A stretch of 64,000 nt of DNA, taken from NCBI GenBank assembly GCA_016713135.1, contig JADJPR010000007.1, positions 62,001 to 126,000 on the forward strand, written 5' to 3'. The notes under the pieces were generated by a model. That model saw only the letters and a program-made list of their open reading frames with translations. It was not told the DNA's origin and searched no databases. The translations under genes and the position numbers were made by a program. This document shows, piece by piece, positions 1 to 10,429 of this stretch. This stretch comes from Rhodanobacteraceae bacterium (GTDB lineage Bacteria > Pseudomonadota > Gammaproteobacteria > Xanthomonadales > SZUA-5). Position 1 is the first letter of the stretch. The number at the start of each line of letters is the position of its first letter.

Positions 1-1044
1 CAGTTGCGCCGCGAGCATCGCGTCGCGCAGCACCGCCAGCGGATCGAGCGCGCCCCAGGGCACGAACATGTCCTGGCTGTTGTCGCCGCCGATGGCGACG
101 TCGACGTCCGCGCGCGCCAGTGCATTGATCGCGGTGACGCCGCGCCAGTACGGGGTGCCGCCGCGGTCGCGGTCCTGCAGGTGCAAGTTGGCCACCGGCA
201 GCGCGATCACGCCGATCCCGTGTGCCGCCATGCGCCGGGCCAGCGCCGCGATCTCGCCCGGCTCGCAGCGCGCCAGGCTGCACAGATGGCTCAAGGTCAC
301 GCGGCCGCGGAAGGGCCTGCGGTCCAGCTCATCCAGCACCGCGCGCAGACCCTCGGCGTGCCCGTGGCTGTTCTCGTCGATGTGCGCGTCCACATCCAGC
401 CCGAAGCGCTCCGCCAGTCTGAAAGTCCGCGCCACGTTCGCGGCGAGATCGGCGTCGACATAGAACACCGGCCCGAGCCGGGCGCCGTGGTCCGCCGCCA
501 GGCGTCCCAGCACCTCGCCGTGTGCGCCCTGGAGCTTGCCGCTGCCCAGGCTCACCACCGCCTGCAACTGCATCCGGCCTTCCCATCGCGCGCGCAACTC
601 GCGCCAGACCGCCCAGCAGGGCTCCAGCCGGTCCGGCTGGCTGTCGATATGCGTGCGCAGGGCGACCACGCCATGGGAGTGGGCCAGTTCCAGCGCGCGG
701 TGCATGCGCCTCTGCGCGTCGCCGTGCGTCCAGCCGCCCGCCCGGTCGCGCTCGATCGCCGCCCGCGCGCCCTGGAAATCGTGCGTCAGGTTCGGCGCCC
801 GTGCGCGCAGGAATGCCTTGTCGATATGCGTGTGCGGTTCGACCAGCGGCGGGAACGCGATCCAATCGCTGCTGGCATCCGGCCACGATGGCACCAGGTG
901 CGACAGGATTCCGTTGTCGTCAATGCTGATATCGGCCGGCGCAAACGCATCCGCGTCGAAACGGAACCCACTGGCATCGCCCAGCGCCGCGCGCGGCACG
1001 CGCACGCCGCGCAATTGAAAAGGAGGAATGAGGGAGGCTGACAT
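1..1044 (-). CDS. cytosine deaminase-like amidohydrolase, C-terminus missing at window edge
   Basis: The reverse strand is open from an ATG at 1044 to the window edge (348 codons, no stop). The product reads as a metal-dependent amidohydrolase of the cytosine deaminase (CodA)/N-isopropylammelide group: an N-terminal PxxVEPHTHIDKA motif near residues 65-77 (the two metal-binding histidines and the LDK-like segment), RTHID near 120, the DAHIDEN strand near 225, LSHLC near 260, and the late metal aspartate in GGDNSQDMFVPWG near 325. Enzymes of this family hydrolyse an exocyclic amine of a pyrimidine or triazine ring. About 60-80 residues are probably missing. The substrate cannot be assigned. 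A long open frame on the opposite strand is a GC-driven shadow. Confidence 0.82.
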   Translation of the reverse strand, partial: MSASLIPPFQLRGVRVPRAALGDASGFRFDADAFAPADISIDDNGILSHLVPSWPDASSDWIAFPPLVEPHTHIDKAFLRARAPNLTHDFQGARAAIERDRAGGWTHGDAQRRMHRALELAHSHGVVALRTHIDSQPDRLEPCWAVWRELRARWEGRMQLQAVVSLGSGKLQGAHGEVLGRLAADHGARLGPVFYVDADLAANVARTFRLAERFGLDVDAHIDENSHGHAEGLRAVLDELDRRPFRGRVTLSHLCSLARCEPGEIAALARRMAAHGIGVIALPVANLHLQDRDRGGTPYWRGVTAINALARADVDVAIGGDNSQDMFVPWGALDPLAVLRDAMLAAQL

Positions 1045-1085
1045 GGTGGGGAGTATGCGGGGCGGGCCGCGGACTGCGGGTGTTC

Positions 1086-1230
1086 AAGAGCGGGGCAGGT
1101 GTGAGGGGGCAGGGGGATCACTTCGGTGCGTCTGGCAGTTCGACGCGCTTCGCAGAACCCGCTCCGCGACATCGTGAACAGGTGCCTCGAAGCCTTCCCC
1201 CTTGCCCCCTGACCCCAGCCCCGTTCTTGC
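1086..1230. repeat. imperfect inverted repeat with G-rich/C-rich arms
   Basis: A G-rich arm (about 1088-1117, GGGGCAGG-type units) is mirrored by a C-rich arm (about 1196-1226, CCTTGCCCCCTGACCCC-like). The centre is unrelated sequence. It lies between the divergent amidohydrolase and M23 genes. The same architecture recurs in other gaps of this window. No coding potential is apparent. Confidence 0.5.
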
Positions 1231-1350
1231 TTCCACCAGGCCGTAGTGTTGCGCCCACACCACAGTTGTGGCGTTAACACCAATTTAAGCTTTGACCGAC
1301 GCCACACAGTTGGTTATGTTCGCGGCGTTTTCGCGAACGGAACGGCCTGC

Positions 1351-2825
1351 GTGATCTATCAGTCTGACTGGCAACATCGTCGCAGCAGCGCCCGCGGCCA
1401 GGCTGTACGCCGTCACTACCAACAACGTCCCGTCCACCTGAAGCCGCTGGCGCGCCTGCGCCAGACGCTCATGCGCACCTTCGAGTCCCTGCTGACCGGC
1501 AGCCCCGGCAAGCGTCGCCTGACGCTCGCCGCGAGCAGCGCCGGGCTGGTCGCGCTGGTCGGCATGGTCGTGCTGCCGGTGTTCGCCAGCGTCACGCGCC
1601 CGGACCCAGTCGCCACCCAGCTGACCATTCCGCTGGAACTGCCGCCGCCAGACGAGCAGAGCCGGGCCGCGCTGCCGCAGCCGGTGAGCGCGCTGGAGTC
1701 CGATCTGTACCTCGCCAGCGATGCCGAAGCCGGCTGGCAAGTGGTCACGGTGCGCCGCAACGAGACGCTGGGCAACATCTTCGGCCGCCTCGGGCTGTCG
1801 GCCACGACGATGCACCGCCTGCTCGACGAGAGCGAGAGCGTGCGCGCTCTGACCCAGATCCACCCCGGCGATCAGATCGCTTTCCGCATCCCGCAGGACG
1901 GCCAGCTGACCGCGCTGCAGTTCGACAGGAGCGAGAGCCAGCGCATCGTCGTCGAACTCGACGGCGACCAGGTCAGCGAACGGATCATCGAACGCGAACT
2001 CGAACGCCGCACCCAGTACGGCAGCGCAGTGATCACTTCCTCGCTGTTCGGCGCCGGCGACGCCGCCGGCATCAGCGACCTGCAGGTCATGCGCCTGGCC
2101 GAAGTGTTCAACTACGACATCGACTTCGCGCAGGACCTGCGCGAAGGCGACAGCTTCGCGGTGGTTTACGAATCGATCTACCGCGACGGCGTTCGCTTGC
2201 GCGACGGCGACATCCTGGCGGCGGTGTTCGTCAACCAGGGCAAGCGCTACGAGGCCTACCGCTACACCGATGCGAGGGCCGCAGCGATTTCTACAGCGCC
2301 GACGGACGCAGCCTGCGCAAGGCTTTCATCCGCACGCCGGTGGAGTTTTCGCGCATCTCCAGCCGCTTTTCCACCGCGCGCAAGCACCCGATCCTCGGCC
2401 GCGTGCGCGCGCACAAGGGCGTCGATTACGCCGCGCCCACGGGAACGCCGATCCGCGCCGCTGGCAACGGCACCGTCATCTCGGTCGGCATGCGCGCCGG
2501 CTGGGGGCGCACCATCGAGCTGCAGCACGGCAAAGACACCACCACGCTGTACGGCCACATGTCGCGCTTCGCCAAGGGCATCGCGCGCGGGCAGAAGGTG
2601 CAGCAGGGCGAGGTGATCGGCTACGTCGGCATGAGCGGTCTGGCCACCGGCCCGCACCTGCACTACGAATTCCGCGTCAACGGCGTGCACCGCGATCCGC
2701 TGAGCGTCGAACTGCCCAAGGCCGAGCCGCTGACCGACAGCGAACTTGCCGCCTTCCGCAAGTCGCATGAAAGCTATGCGCTGGCGCTGGCGACGGTGGA
2801 ATCGCAGGGCATCGCTGCGCGCTGA
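1351..2825 (+). pseudogene. M23 family peptidoglycan DD-endopeptidase (MepM-like), frameshifted
   Basis: Two frames together encode an MepM-like cell-wall hydrolase. The first part has a basic N-terminus, one membrane segment near the start (LAASSAGLVALVGMVVLPVF), a LysM-like/OapA region (VTVRRNETLGNIFGRLGLS) and an M23 N-terminal domain ending at about 2271. The second frame resumes with RSDFYSADGRSLRKAFIRTP and carries the peptidase: HKGVDYAAPTGTPI, then GxYxGMSGLATGPHLHYEF, containing the zinc-binding H..D and HxH motifs. Restoring one base near 2271-2273 (GATGGCGAGGGC expected) rejoins them. Such enzymes cut meso-DAP-D-Ala crosslinks during wall growth. The start is uncertain: GTG 1351 or ATG 1471 both work. 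Frameshift may be real or a sequencing error. Confidence 0.75.
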
Positions 2826-2830
2826 GGCGC

Positions 2831-2916
2831 GTGGCCCGGCGGTACGCACGTCAGCGCGTTCCCCGGGTGCCTGCGGCAAGTACCCGGTGAGCGGCCGACG
2901 CCGCACACCGGGCTAC
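2831..2916. repeat. REP-like palindromic element (CCCGGTG type), copy 1
   Basis: About 86 bp with outer arms GTGGCCCGGCGGTACGC and ACACCGGGCTAC and inner complementary segments (CCCGGGTGCC / ACCCGGTG). A second copy with the same order of elements lies at 40895-40978. Placed between the M23 gene and anmK. Confidence 0.65.
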
Positions 2917-2966
2917 GTCATGCAGCACTCGCCCGGGCGGCTCATACTCACGACTCACCGAACCAC

Positions 2967-3882
2967 GTGCTCTACCTAGGCCTGATCTCCGGCACCAGCG
3001 CGGATGGCATCGAGGATCGATCGCAGCGAGGTCCGCGCGATTGGCTCGCACGGCCAGACCGTCCGCCATCGCCCTTGGCTGACCCATCCATTCACGCTGC
3101 AGATCGGCGACCCGAACCGTATCGCCGAGCGCACCGGCATCTGCACCGTCGCCGATTTCCGCCGGCGCGACATCGCCGCCGGCGGGCAGGGCGCGCCGTT
3201 GGTGTGCGCGCTGCACGCGGCGCTGTTCGCCGATGCATCCGAGGCGCGCGCCATCCTCAACCTCGGCGGCATCGCCAACTACACCCTGCTGGCGCCGGGG
3301 CAGCCGGTGCGCGGCTTCGACACCGGCCCGGCCAACTGCCTGCTCGACGGCTGGGCGCTGCGCCACCTCGGCCAGCCGCGTGACGAAGGGGGCGCGTTCG
3401 CCGCGAGCGGCCGCGTAATCGAAGCCCTGCTGCAATCGATGCTGGCGGATACCTACTTCGCCCGCCCGCTACCCAAGAGCACGGGGCGCGAACACTTTCA
3501 CCTCGAATGGCTGGACGCGCATCTCGCACCGCATCCGGGCCTGGGGCCGGCGGACGTCCAGGCCACGCTGCTGGCGCTGTCCGCGCGCAGCATCGCGGAT
3601 GCCTTGCGCACGCATGCGCCAGCGACCGCGCGCGTGATCGCCTGCGGTGGCGGCGTGCACAACGCCGCGCTGATGGCGGCGCTCGGCGCCGAACTGCCGC
3701 GCGTCCTCGGACATGACTGTGCGCTGGAAACCACCGCGCAGCATGGGCTGGACCCGGACTTCGTCGAAGCCGCCGCCTTCGCCTGGCTGGCACGGCAGAC
3801 CCTCGCAGGCTTGCCCGGGAATTGCGTCGACGTCACCGGGGCGGCGGGCCCGCGCGTGCTGGGCGGTGTGTATCCGGGGTGA
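2967..3882 (+). pseudogene. anmK: anhydro-N-acetylmuramic acid kinase with internal deletion
   Basis: The first codons (from GTG 2967) give LYLGLISGTSADGIE, the ATP-binding start of AnmK, which phosphorylates 1,6-anhydroMurNAc in peptidoglycan recycling. Directly after it, about 67-68 residues present in the E. coli enzyme are absent (roughly 200 bp), and the frame changes. From about 3010 the second frame is a good AnmK to its end: IGSHGQTVRH, TLQIGD, GDFRRRDIAAGGQGAPLV-like, LNLGGIAN, GFDTGPANCLLD, PKSTGREHF, CGGGVHN, AFAWLA. Translation from ATG 3004 would lack the GTSxDG nucleotide site, so no active kinase is expected. The short shared sequence GGCATCGA at the junction suggests deletion by microhomology, or an assembly collapse. 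Confidence 0.8.
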
Positions 3883-3978
3883 CCGGTTGGCTGCGGGGCG
3901 CGTTTTGTGCGTGCTGTGGATTTTCGCCGGTTGTCAGTTGTTGGTTGTTGGCGGCAAGAGCCGGCAGGCCGCGAGCCA

Positions 3979-4049
3979 GTGGGAGCGGCTTCAGCCGCGA
4001 TCTGTCTGCGGTGACCCGCCGGAAAGATCGCCGACAGAGTCGGCTCCCA
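3979..4049. repeat. REP-like hairpin, target of the intron
   Basis: A 71-bp imperfect palindrome: GTGGGAGCGGCTTCAGCCGC at the left, then GATCGCCGACAGAGTCGGC and CTCCCA at the right. A full second copy lies at 56512-56587, with degenerate relatives near 19972 and 37164. The group II intron begins at the very next base. Confidence 0.75.
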
Positions 4050-4554
4050 GTGCGCCCGTGAGCGCACTCACACAGCACGGTGGAAGTCCGTGTCGGGGTA
4101 AGCCAAGTCCCCGTAGCTGAAGGTAACTGCGTCGCAGCGATGCGGGGTGGAGAGCAACCGGAAGCGAACTGGCGGTCCGTAGGTTGACGAACTCGATTCG
4201 GCGTGGAACGGCGACGAGCTGGCTGGGAGAAGGCGAAGTCTGGAAGTGACTGGTCACGCTGATTTGGCTGCTAAAGCGATGGCCGGGCCGTCCGCGTGGT
4301 TGGAGGCGGAACGTCGAGGACGTGTGGGTGGGTGAAGCGGGGAGACCTGTGGCCGTGGTGACGGTCGCAGGAGTCAGAGTCCTGGTAGTACCGTGTCGGC
4401 ATCGTGGGGGAAATGGCTTCGCTGTCGGAAGGCAGCGACATCGCGCTGGGGTGCACACCCCGCCTAAGTCCAACTGAGGTGTGCGCGAGAGCCGCGGTCA
4501 ACATAAGCCGCGGTTAGGGAAGCGGGACAGGAAGGTGGAGGCGGGAAGTTTGGG

Positions 4555-5886
4555 ATGAGCGAGAGCGCAAGCGAAGCTGCGGCAGTGATCGCAGGATCTA
4601 AGCAAGTGGCGTCGAACCGGCCGGAGGATTGGGCCTGGGTAGACCGCACGATCTGGACGGAGCGCATGTTGGCGGCGCTGGGCAACGGCGTCCGAGGAGG
4701 CAAGTGGTTCAGTTTGATCGACAAGGTATATCGACCGGCGACGCTGCGATCGGCCTGGCAACAGGTGTTGGTGAATCGCGGCGCGGCGGGAGTCGATCGA
4801 GTGAGTGTGGAGCGGTTTGCGGGGCATCTGGATCGGTACTTGGGTGAGTTGGGGCAGGAGCTGGAATCGGGGCGTTATCGGCCGCTGCCGGTACGTCGGG
4901 TGGAGATCGAGAAGGCGGACGGCAAGTTGCGTCCGCTGGGTATCCCGACGGTCCGCGACCGCGTGGCGCAAGCGGCGGTGAAGCGGGTGATCGAACCGAT
5001 TTTCGAGCAGATGTTTGCGCCGACGAGTTTCGGGTTCCGCCCCGGACGCGGCTGCAAGGATGCGCTGCGAGTGGTCGATGGGCTGCTGCAGGCGGGCCAC
5101 ACGCATGTGGTGGATGCCGACCTGAAAGGGTACTTCGACAGCATTCCGCACGACCGGTTGAAGCAGAGGTTGGCAGCGCACATCAGCGATAGTCGCTTGT
5201 TGGCTTTGCTGGACGGCTGGATCGAACAGGACGTGGTGCAGGAGCTGAAGCGCTGGAAGCCGACGAGCGGCACGCCGCAGGGTGCGGTGATCAGTCCGCT
5301 GCTGGCGAATCTGTACCTGCACGATCTGGACGTGAAGCTGGCTGGGCTCGGCCTGTCGCTGGTGCGCTATGCCGACGATTTCGTGATTCTGTGTCAGACC
5401 GCAGCGGAAGCGACCCAAGCGCTGGAGGTGGTGCGCGCATGGGTGGCGGCGGAAGGCCTGCAGCTGCATCCGGACAAGACGCATGTGGGCGACTGCCGGA
5501 TTGCGGGCCAAGGCTTCGAGTTCCTGGGCTACCGCTTCGAGACGGGTCGGCGCTGGGTACGCGACAAGAGCCTGAAGGCGCTGAAGGCGAAGATCCGCAG
5601 CAAGACGCGGCGGACCGAGGGCAACAGCCTCAAGCAAATCGTCAGCGGGCTGAATCCAATGTTGCGCGGCTGGTTCAACTACTTCAAACACGCTCAGCGT
5701 GGAATCTTCCGCATCCTCGACGGCTTCCTCCGTCGTCGGTTGCGGGCACTTCTGCGCAAACAAGACAAGCGACCGGGGGCCGGCCACTGCATGGCCGACC
5801 ACCACCGCTGGCCAAATGCCTTCTTCGCTGCTGTCGGACTTTTCACCATGACCGAAGCCCGACACGCGGCGAGCCAATCCCGATGA
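4555..5886 (+). CDS. ltrA: group II intron reverse transcriptase/maturase
   Basis: A 443-residue intron-encoded protein. The RT domain spans about residues 65-330: KADGKLRPLGIPTVRDRV (RT2), FGFRPGRGCKDA (RT3), VDADLKGYFDSIPH (RT4, first catalytic Asp), GTPQGAVISPLLANLYLH (RT4/5), VRYADDFVILC (catalytic YADD, RT5), then the thumb with FEFLGYRF. The GIIM maturase (X) domain follows: LNPMLRGWFNYFKHAQ near residue 365. No HNH endonuclease module is visible at the C-terminus. It promotes splicing of its own intron and copies it into new DNA sites. Start ATG at 4555 lies about 500 nt inside the intron, in the usual domain IV arrangement. Intact, so the intron may be active. Confidence 0.95.
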   Translation: MSESASEAAAVIAGSKQVASNRPEDWAWVDRTIWTERMLAALGNGVRGGKWFSLIDKVYRPATLRSAWQQVLVNRGAAGVDRVSVERFAGHLDRYLGELGQELESGRYRPLPVRRVEIEKADGKLRPLGIPTVRDRVAQAAVKRVIEPIFEQMFAPTSFGFRPGRGCKDALRVVDGLLQAGHTHVVDADLKGYFDSIPHDRLKQRLAAHISDSRLLALLDGWIEQDVVQELKRWKPTSGTPQGAVISPLLANLYLHDLDVKLAGLGLSLVRYADDFVILCQTAAEATQALEVVRAWVAAEGLQLHPDKTHVGDCRIAGQGFEFLGYRFETGRRWVRDKSLKALKAKIRSKTRRTEGNSLKQIVSGLNPMLRGWFNYFKHAQRGIFRILDGFLRRRLRALLRKQDKRPGAGHCMADHHRWPNAFFAAVGLFTMTEARHAASQSR

Positions 5887-5903
5887 GGAAACCACCAACT
5901 GGA

Positions 5904-5936
5904 GAGCCGTATGCGGGAGAACCGCACGTACGGTTC
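5904..5936 (+). ncRNA. group II intron domain V
   Basis: The 33-nt segment starts GAGCCGTATGCGGG, has a GAGA-type loop, and returns CCGCACGTACGGTTC, giving the strongly conserved two-part helix with the AGC-like catalytic face and internal bulge of domain V. It is followed within 36 nt by the 3' splice site. Confidence 0.85.
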
Positions 5937-6000
5937 GGAGGGCGGGGAGGCGCGAGCCTTCCCGACCCCTATCAGGAGCAGCGGCGTGCGAGCTTCGCTG

Positions 6001-6086
6001 CCAACAACCAACAACCAACAACCAACAACCAACAACCAACAACCAACAACCAACAACCAACAACCAACAACCAACAACCAACAACA
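6001..6086. repeat. heptamer tandem repeat (CCAACAA)n
   Basis: About 12 perfect copies of the 7-mer CCAACAA run from 6001 to 6086. A short inverted counterpart (TTGTTGGTTGTTGG) sits at about 3938-3952 on the other side of the REP-intron unit, so the intron and REP lie between inverted heptamer arms. Confidence 0.9.
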
Positions 6087-6114
6087 GGGACCAACAACGA
6101 CACCCAGCTCGAAC

Positions 6115-6780
6115 CTACTCCTCCACCACGCGCACCGAGCGCGCCGCATCCGGATCCAGCGCGAGGCGGCTGGCGAGGGTGACAGCCATGGTGCGGTTGT
6201 GCGCGCCGAGTTTGCGCAGGATCGCGGTGACGTGGGCCTTGATGGTGGCCTCGGTGACGTCGAGGTCGTAGGCGATCTGCTTGTTGAGCTTGCCTTCGCA
6301 GAGCATCGTCAGCACGCGAAACTGCTGCGGGGTGAGTTCGGCAAGGCGCTTGGCGAGGTCGCGCTCGGCCTCGTCCAGGCGCACCGCACCGTGGGCGAAG
6401 GGATCGAAGGTCTCGCCTTCCAGCACCGTGCGCAGTGCGCGCTGGATCACGTCGGAATCGGCCGACTTGGGGATGAAGCCCGAGGCGCCGTGCGCCAGCG
6501 CGCGGCGAATCACCATCGGTTCCTCGCGCGCCGACACCACGATCACCGGCAGCGCCGGCTTGCTCGCGCGGATGTGCGCGAGCGCCGAAAAGCCATGCGC
6601 GCCCGGCATGGTCAGGTCGAGCAGCAGCAGGTCCGCCTCCGGATGCGCGTCGACCAGCGCGAGCATCTGGGCGACGTTCTCGGCCTCGGCGATCGCAGCA
6701 CCCGGCTGCGCCCTTTCCACCGCGCGGCGCATCGCCTCGCGGAACAGCGGATGGTCATCGGCAATCAGGATCGTGGACAT
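6115..6780 (-). CDS. LuxR/NarL-type response regulator, CrbR/ErdR-like
   Basis: A 221-residue two-component regulator. Receiver domain residues 1-120: ADD acidic pair near the start, LLLLDLTMPG with the phospho-accepting Asp near residue 54, VVSAREE, and the GFIPKSA lysine. The C-terminal HTH reads LTPQQFRVLTMLCEGKLNKQIAYDLDVTEATIKAHVTAILRKL (about 145-190, here described in parts), typical of LuxR-type DNA binding. The Q-F-R-V-L-x-M-L-C-E-G-x-L-N-K-Q-I-A-Y pattern resembles the CrbR/ErdR/AgmR regulators that switch on acetyl-CoA synthetase with the sensor CrbS. It lies just downstream of acs on the same strand, which supports that role. No cognate sensor is in the window. Start ATG 6780; the long upstream open frame is repeat sequence. 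Confidence 0.87.
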   Translation of the reverse strand: MSTILIADDHPLFREAMRRAVERAQPGAAIAEAENVAQMLALVDAHPEADLLLLDLTMPGAHGFSALAHIRASKPALPVIVVSAREEPMVIRRALAHGASGFIPKSADSDVIQRALRTVLEGETFDPFAHGAVRLDEAERDLAKRLAELTPQQFRVLTMLCEGKLNKQIAYDLDVTEATIKAHVTAILRKLGAHNRTMAVTLASRLALDPDAARSVRVVEE

Positions 6781-6865
6781 GGTGAGCGGTGCCCTTAGGT
6801 GCCGCGTGGATTCCACCATGTTTTGGATCGGATTGCTCATGTGGCGGGGACGCCGGAAAGAGCCC

Positions 6866-7043
6866 ATTTGTCCGCAAAGGACGCGAAGGACGCAAAGGAA
6901 GCAGAGCCAGTCGGTCAATGCGGGGCCGCGTTGCCCGCCGTGGGTGCGGAACAATCGCCCCTTCGACCTCATTCGATCGCCCGCAAAGGTACGCAATTCG
7001 AACGCTGTTCTTTGCGTCCTTTGCGTCCTTTGCGGACGAAATG
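6866..7043. repeat. inverted repeat of 9-mers (GCAAAGGAC), copy 1
   Basis: Left arm 6866-6900 has three GCAAAGGAC-like 9-mers after TTTGTCC; right arm 7008-7042 is the reverse complement (CTTTGCGTCCTTTGCGTCC then TTTGCGGACGAA). About 105 nt of non-repetitive sequence lie between. Two further copies occur at 37259-37376 and 61457-61566. It separates acs from its probable regulator. Confidence 0.8.
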
Positions 7044-7049
7044 AGCTCT

Positions 7050-8990
<1,941 letters not shown>

Positions 8991-9061
8991 GGTGCCCTCC
9001 CGTGACGATGGCGTGGATGAACAAGGCTACAGCCTAGACCAGTCACCATCGCATACGGTCC

Positions 9062-9100
9062 GACTTTGGTCGCAACAGCAGGGCGCGCTAGACCAAAGTG
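9062..9100. promoter_or_regulatory. inverted repeat upstream of acs
   Basis: ACTTTGGTC (9063-9071) and GACCAAAGT (9091-9099) are perfect 9-nt inverted arms 19 nt apart, centred about 90 nt before the acs start. They also follow the stop of the GST gene transcribed in the same direction. Either an operator for acs or a weak terminator of the GST gene; there is no T-run. Confidence 0.4.
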
Positions 9101-9106
9101 GGGGTC

Positions 9107-9784
9107 TCAAGTGTACAGCTGGTCGGTGCCTGAGCGGCTGAAGCCGCGGGCAGGTTCAGCCAGGATGCGCGCTTCCCAGGAGACGAAGGCAGCGTCCGCC
9201 AGCAGGGTGTCGCAATAGGCCTGCGCTTCCGGCGATAGCGGGATTCCGTAGGTCCGCAAGCGCGTGGCGACCGGGGTGAAGAAAGCGTCGGCGAGCGTGC
9301 GCGCGCCAAACAGATGGATCCCGGCGCTGGCGTGTTCCCGGCACAAGCCGGCGAACAGCTGGTCGAGCCGGCGAATCTCACGCTGCGTTTCCGGCGGCAG
9401 GCCGAAGGCGGTGCAGCGGCGCCGGATGTTCATCGACAGATCGCGCCGCACCCCGGCAAAGCCCGAGTGCATCTCGGCAACCACCGAGCGCACCCGGGCG
9501 CGCGCCAGCGGGTCCGCCGGATACAGCGGCTGCGTGCCGGTCTCATGCGCCCATTCGGAGATCGCCAGCGAGTCGGCGATGCAGGCGTCGCCGACCTTGA
9601 GCACCGGAACCTTGCCGGTGGGCGTCAGCGCGAGCACTTCGGCGATGCCGTCGCCACCGTAGCCTGGCTGATCGAGGTCGATCACCTGGAGGTCGAAGTC
9701 GATGCCAGCCCAGCGCAGCGCCAGAAACGGCCGCAGGGACCAGCTGGAGTAATTGAGATTGCCAACGAAAAGTACCGGTTTCAT
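9107..9784 (-). CDS. glutathione S-transferase family protein
   Basis: 225 residues. The N-terminal thioredoxin fold shows LFVGNLNYSSWSLRPFLAL with the candidate catalytic serine in the YSSWS segment (near residue 13-15), the cis-proline strand TGKVPVLKVGD, and the glutathione-gamma-Glu contact ADSLAISEW. The C-terminal half is the all-helical GST domain (DLSMNIRRRC, LADAFFTPV). Such proteins conjugate or reduce electrophiles with glutathione in the cytoplasm; the substrate is unknown. The start ATG 9784 overlaps the stop of the GNAT gene (ATGA), so the two are translationally coupled. Confidence 0.88.
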   Translation of the reverse strand: MKPVLFVGNLNYSSWSLRPFLALRWAGIDFDLQVIDLDQPGYGGDGIAEVLALTPTGKVPVLKVGDACIADSLAISEWAHETGTQPLYPADPLARARVRSVVAEMHSGFAGVRRDLSMNIRRRCTAFGLPPETQREIRRLDQLFAGLCREHASAGIHLFGARTLADAFFTPVATRLRTYGIPLSPEAQAYCDTLLADAAFVSWEARILAEPARGFSRSGTDQLYT

Positions 9785-10239
9785 AGTGGATTGCCGCAGA
9801 GGTCGAGGAGGTAGGTGTGGAAATGCGCATCGCGCTGCCAACCGGTGCGCGCGTACAGGCGTTGTGCGGGCAGATTGTCGTGCGCCGTCTGCAGCATCAG
9901 CCAGGCGGCGCCTGCGGCACGCGCATGCGCGGCTGCGGCATCAAGCAGCGCTTCCCCGGCGCCCGCGCCACGCGCTTGCGGATGCACGTACAGGTCGTTG
10001 AGCAGCCAGGCGCGCCGCATCGAAACCGACGAGAAGATCGGGTACAGCTGGCAGAAGCCGATGGCCTGGCCAGCCCGGGATGCGAGCAGGATGACCGACT
10101 CCTGCCGCTGCATGCGGGCAACCAGGAAGGCCCGCGCCGCGGCCACATCCGTCGCCTGGCCATAGAACTGGCGGTAGCCGTCGAACAGCCCGGCCAGGGC
10201 GTCCAGGTCTGCAGCGGCGCCGGGTCGGACTTCGATCAT
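9781..10239 (-). CDS. GNAT family N-acetyltransferase
   Basis: 152 residues with one GNAT fold: N-terminal MIEVRPGAAADLDALAGLF, the beta4 strand AIGFCQLYP, then motif A LNDLYVHPQARGAGAGEALL containing the R/Q-x-x-G-x-A/G pyrophosphate loop for acetyl-CoA, and motif B LQTAHDNLPAQRLYARTGW. The acceptor is unknown. Start ATG 10239 was preferred over upstream codons because the fold begins there. Its stop overlaps the GST start by four bases, implying one transcript. The 190 bp upstream (10240-10429) show no gene. Confidence 0.85.
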   Translation of the reverse strand: MIEVRPGAAADLDALAGLFDGYRQFYGQATDVAAARAFLVARMQRQESVILLASRAGQAIGFCQLYPIFSSVSMRRAWLLNDLYVHPQARGAGAGEALLDAAAAHARAAGAAWLMLQTAHDNLPAQRLYARTGWQRDAHFHTYLLDLCGNPL

Positions 10240-10429
10240 GCCTGGACTTCCCTGGGCGGTGGATGGGCGCCGGTGCGGCGGAATACGACCTGTGCAGGCG
10301 ATGATGGCGCGCATCGGGTGCGGCAGGCGCGACTATGCCGCGGCAGGCTGCGGCGGATCGCGGGCAGTTGCTGGGCCCGGGTGCCTGGAAGCCGTTCGGT
10401 AGCGCCTGCCGCTGAAGCGATGCGACGGC

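Larger units (their letters stand above)
4050..5972 (+). mobile_element. group II intron, apparently full length
   Basis: The element starts with GTGCG (GUGYG consensus) at 4050 and ends with ...CCCCTAT, an AY end, at about 5972. It has about 500 nt of structured 5' RNA, an encoded reverse transcriptase (4555-5886), and a recognisable domain V at 5904-5936 followed by a G/C hairpin with an unpaired A suited to domain VI. The 5' exon is the end of a REP hairpin (CGGCTCCCA), the 3' exon starts CAGGAGCAG. Insertion behind a stem-loop and a protein lacking an obvious endonuclease domain fit the bacterial class C mode, but the class was not proven. Boundaries are judged from motifs and could be off by a base or two. 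Confidence 0.85.

Noticed and set aside
4..1041. Long forward open frame (345 codons) at the left edge
   Set aside because: It mirrors the reverse-strand amidohydrolase codon by codon (Arg/Ala/His-rich shadow) and has no motif of its own.
4498..6084. Reverse open frame of 528 codons over the intron
   Set aside because: Antisense to the reverse transcriptase and beginning in the heptamer repeat.
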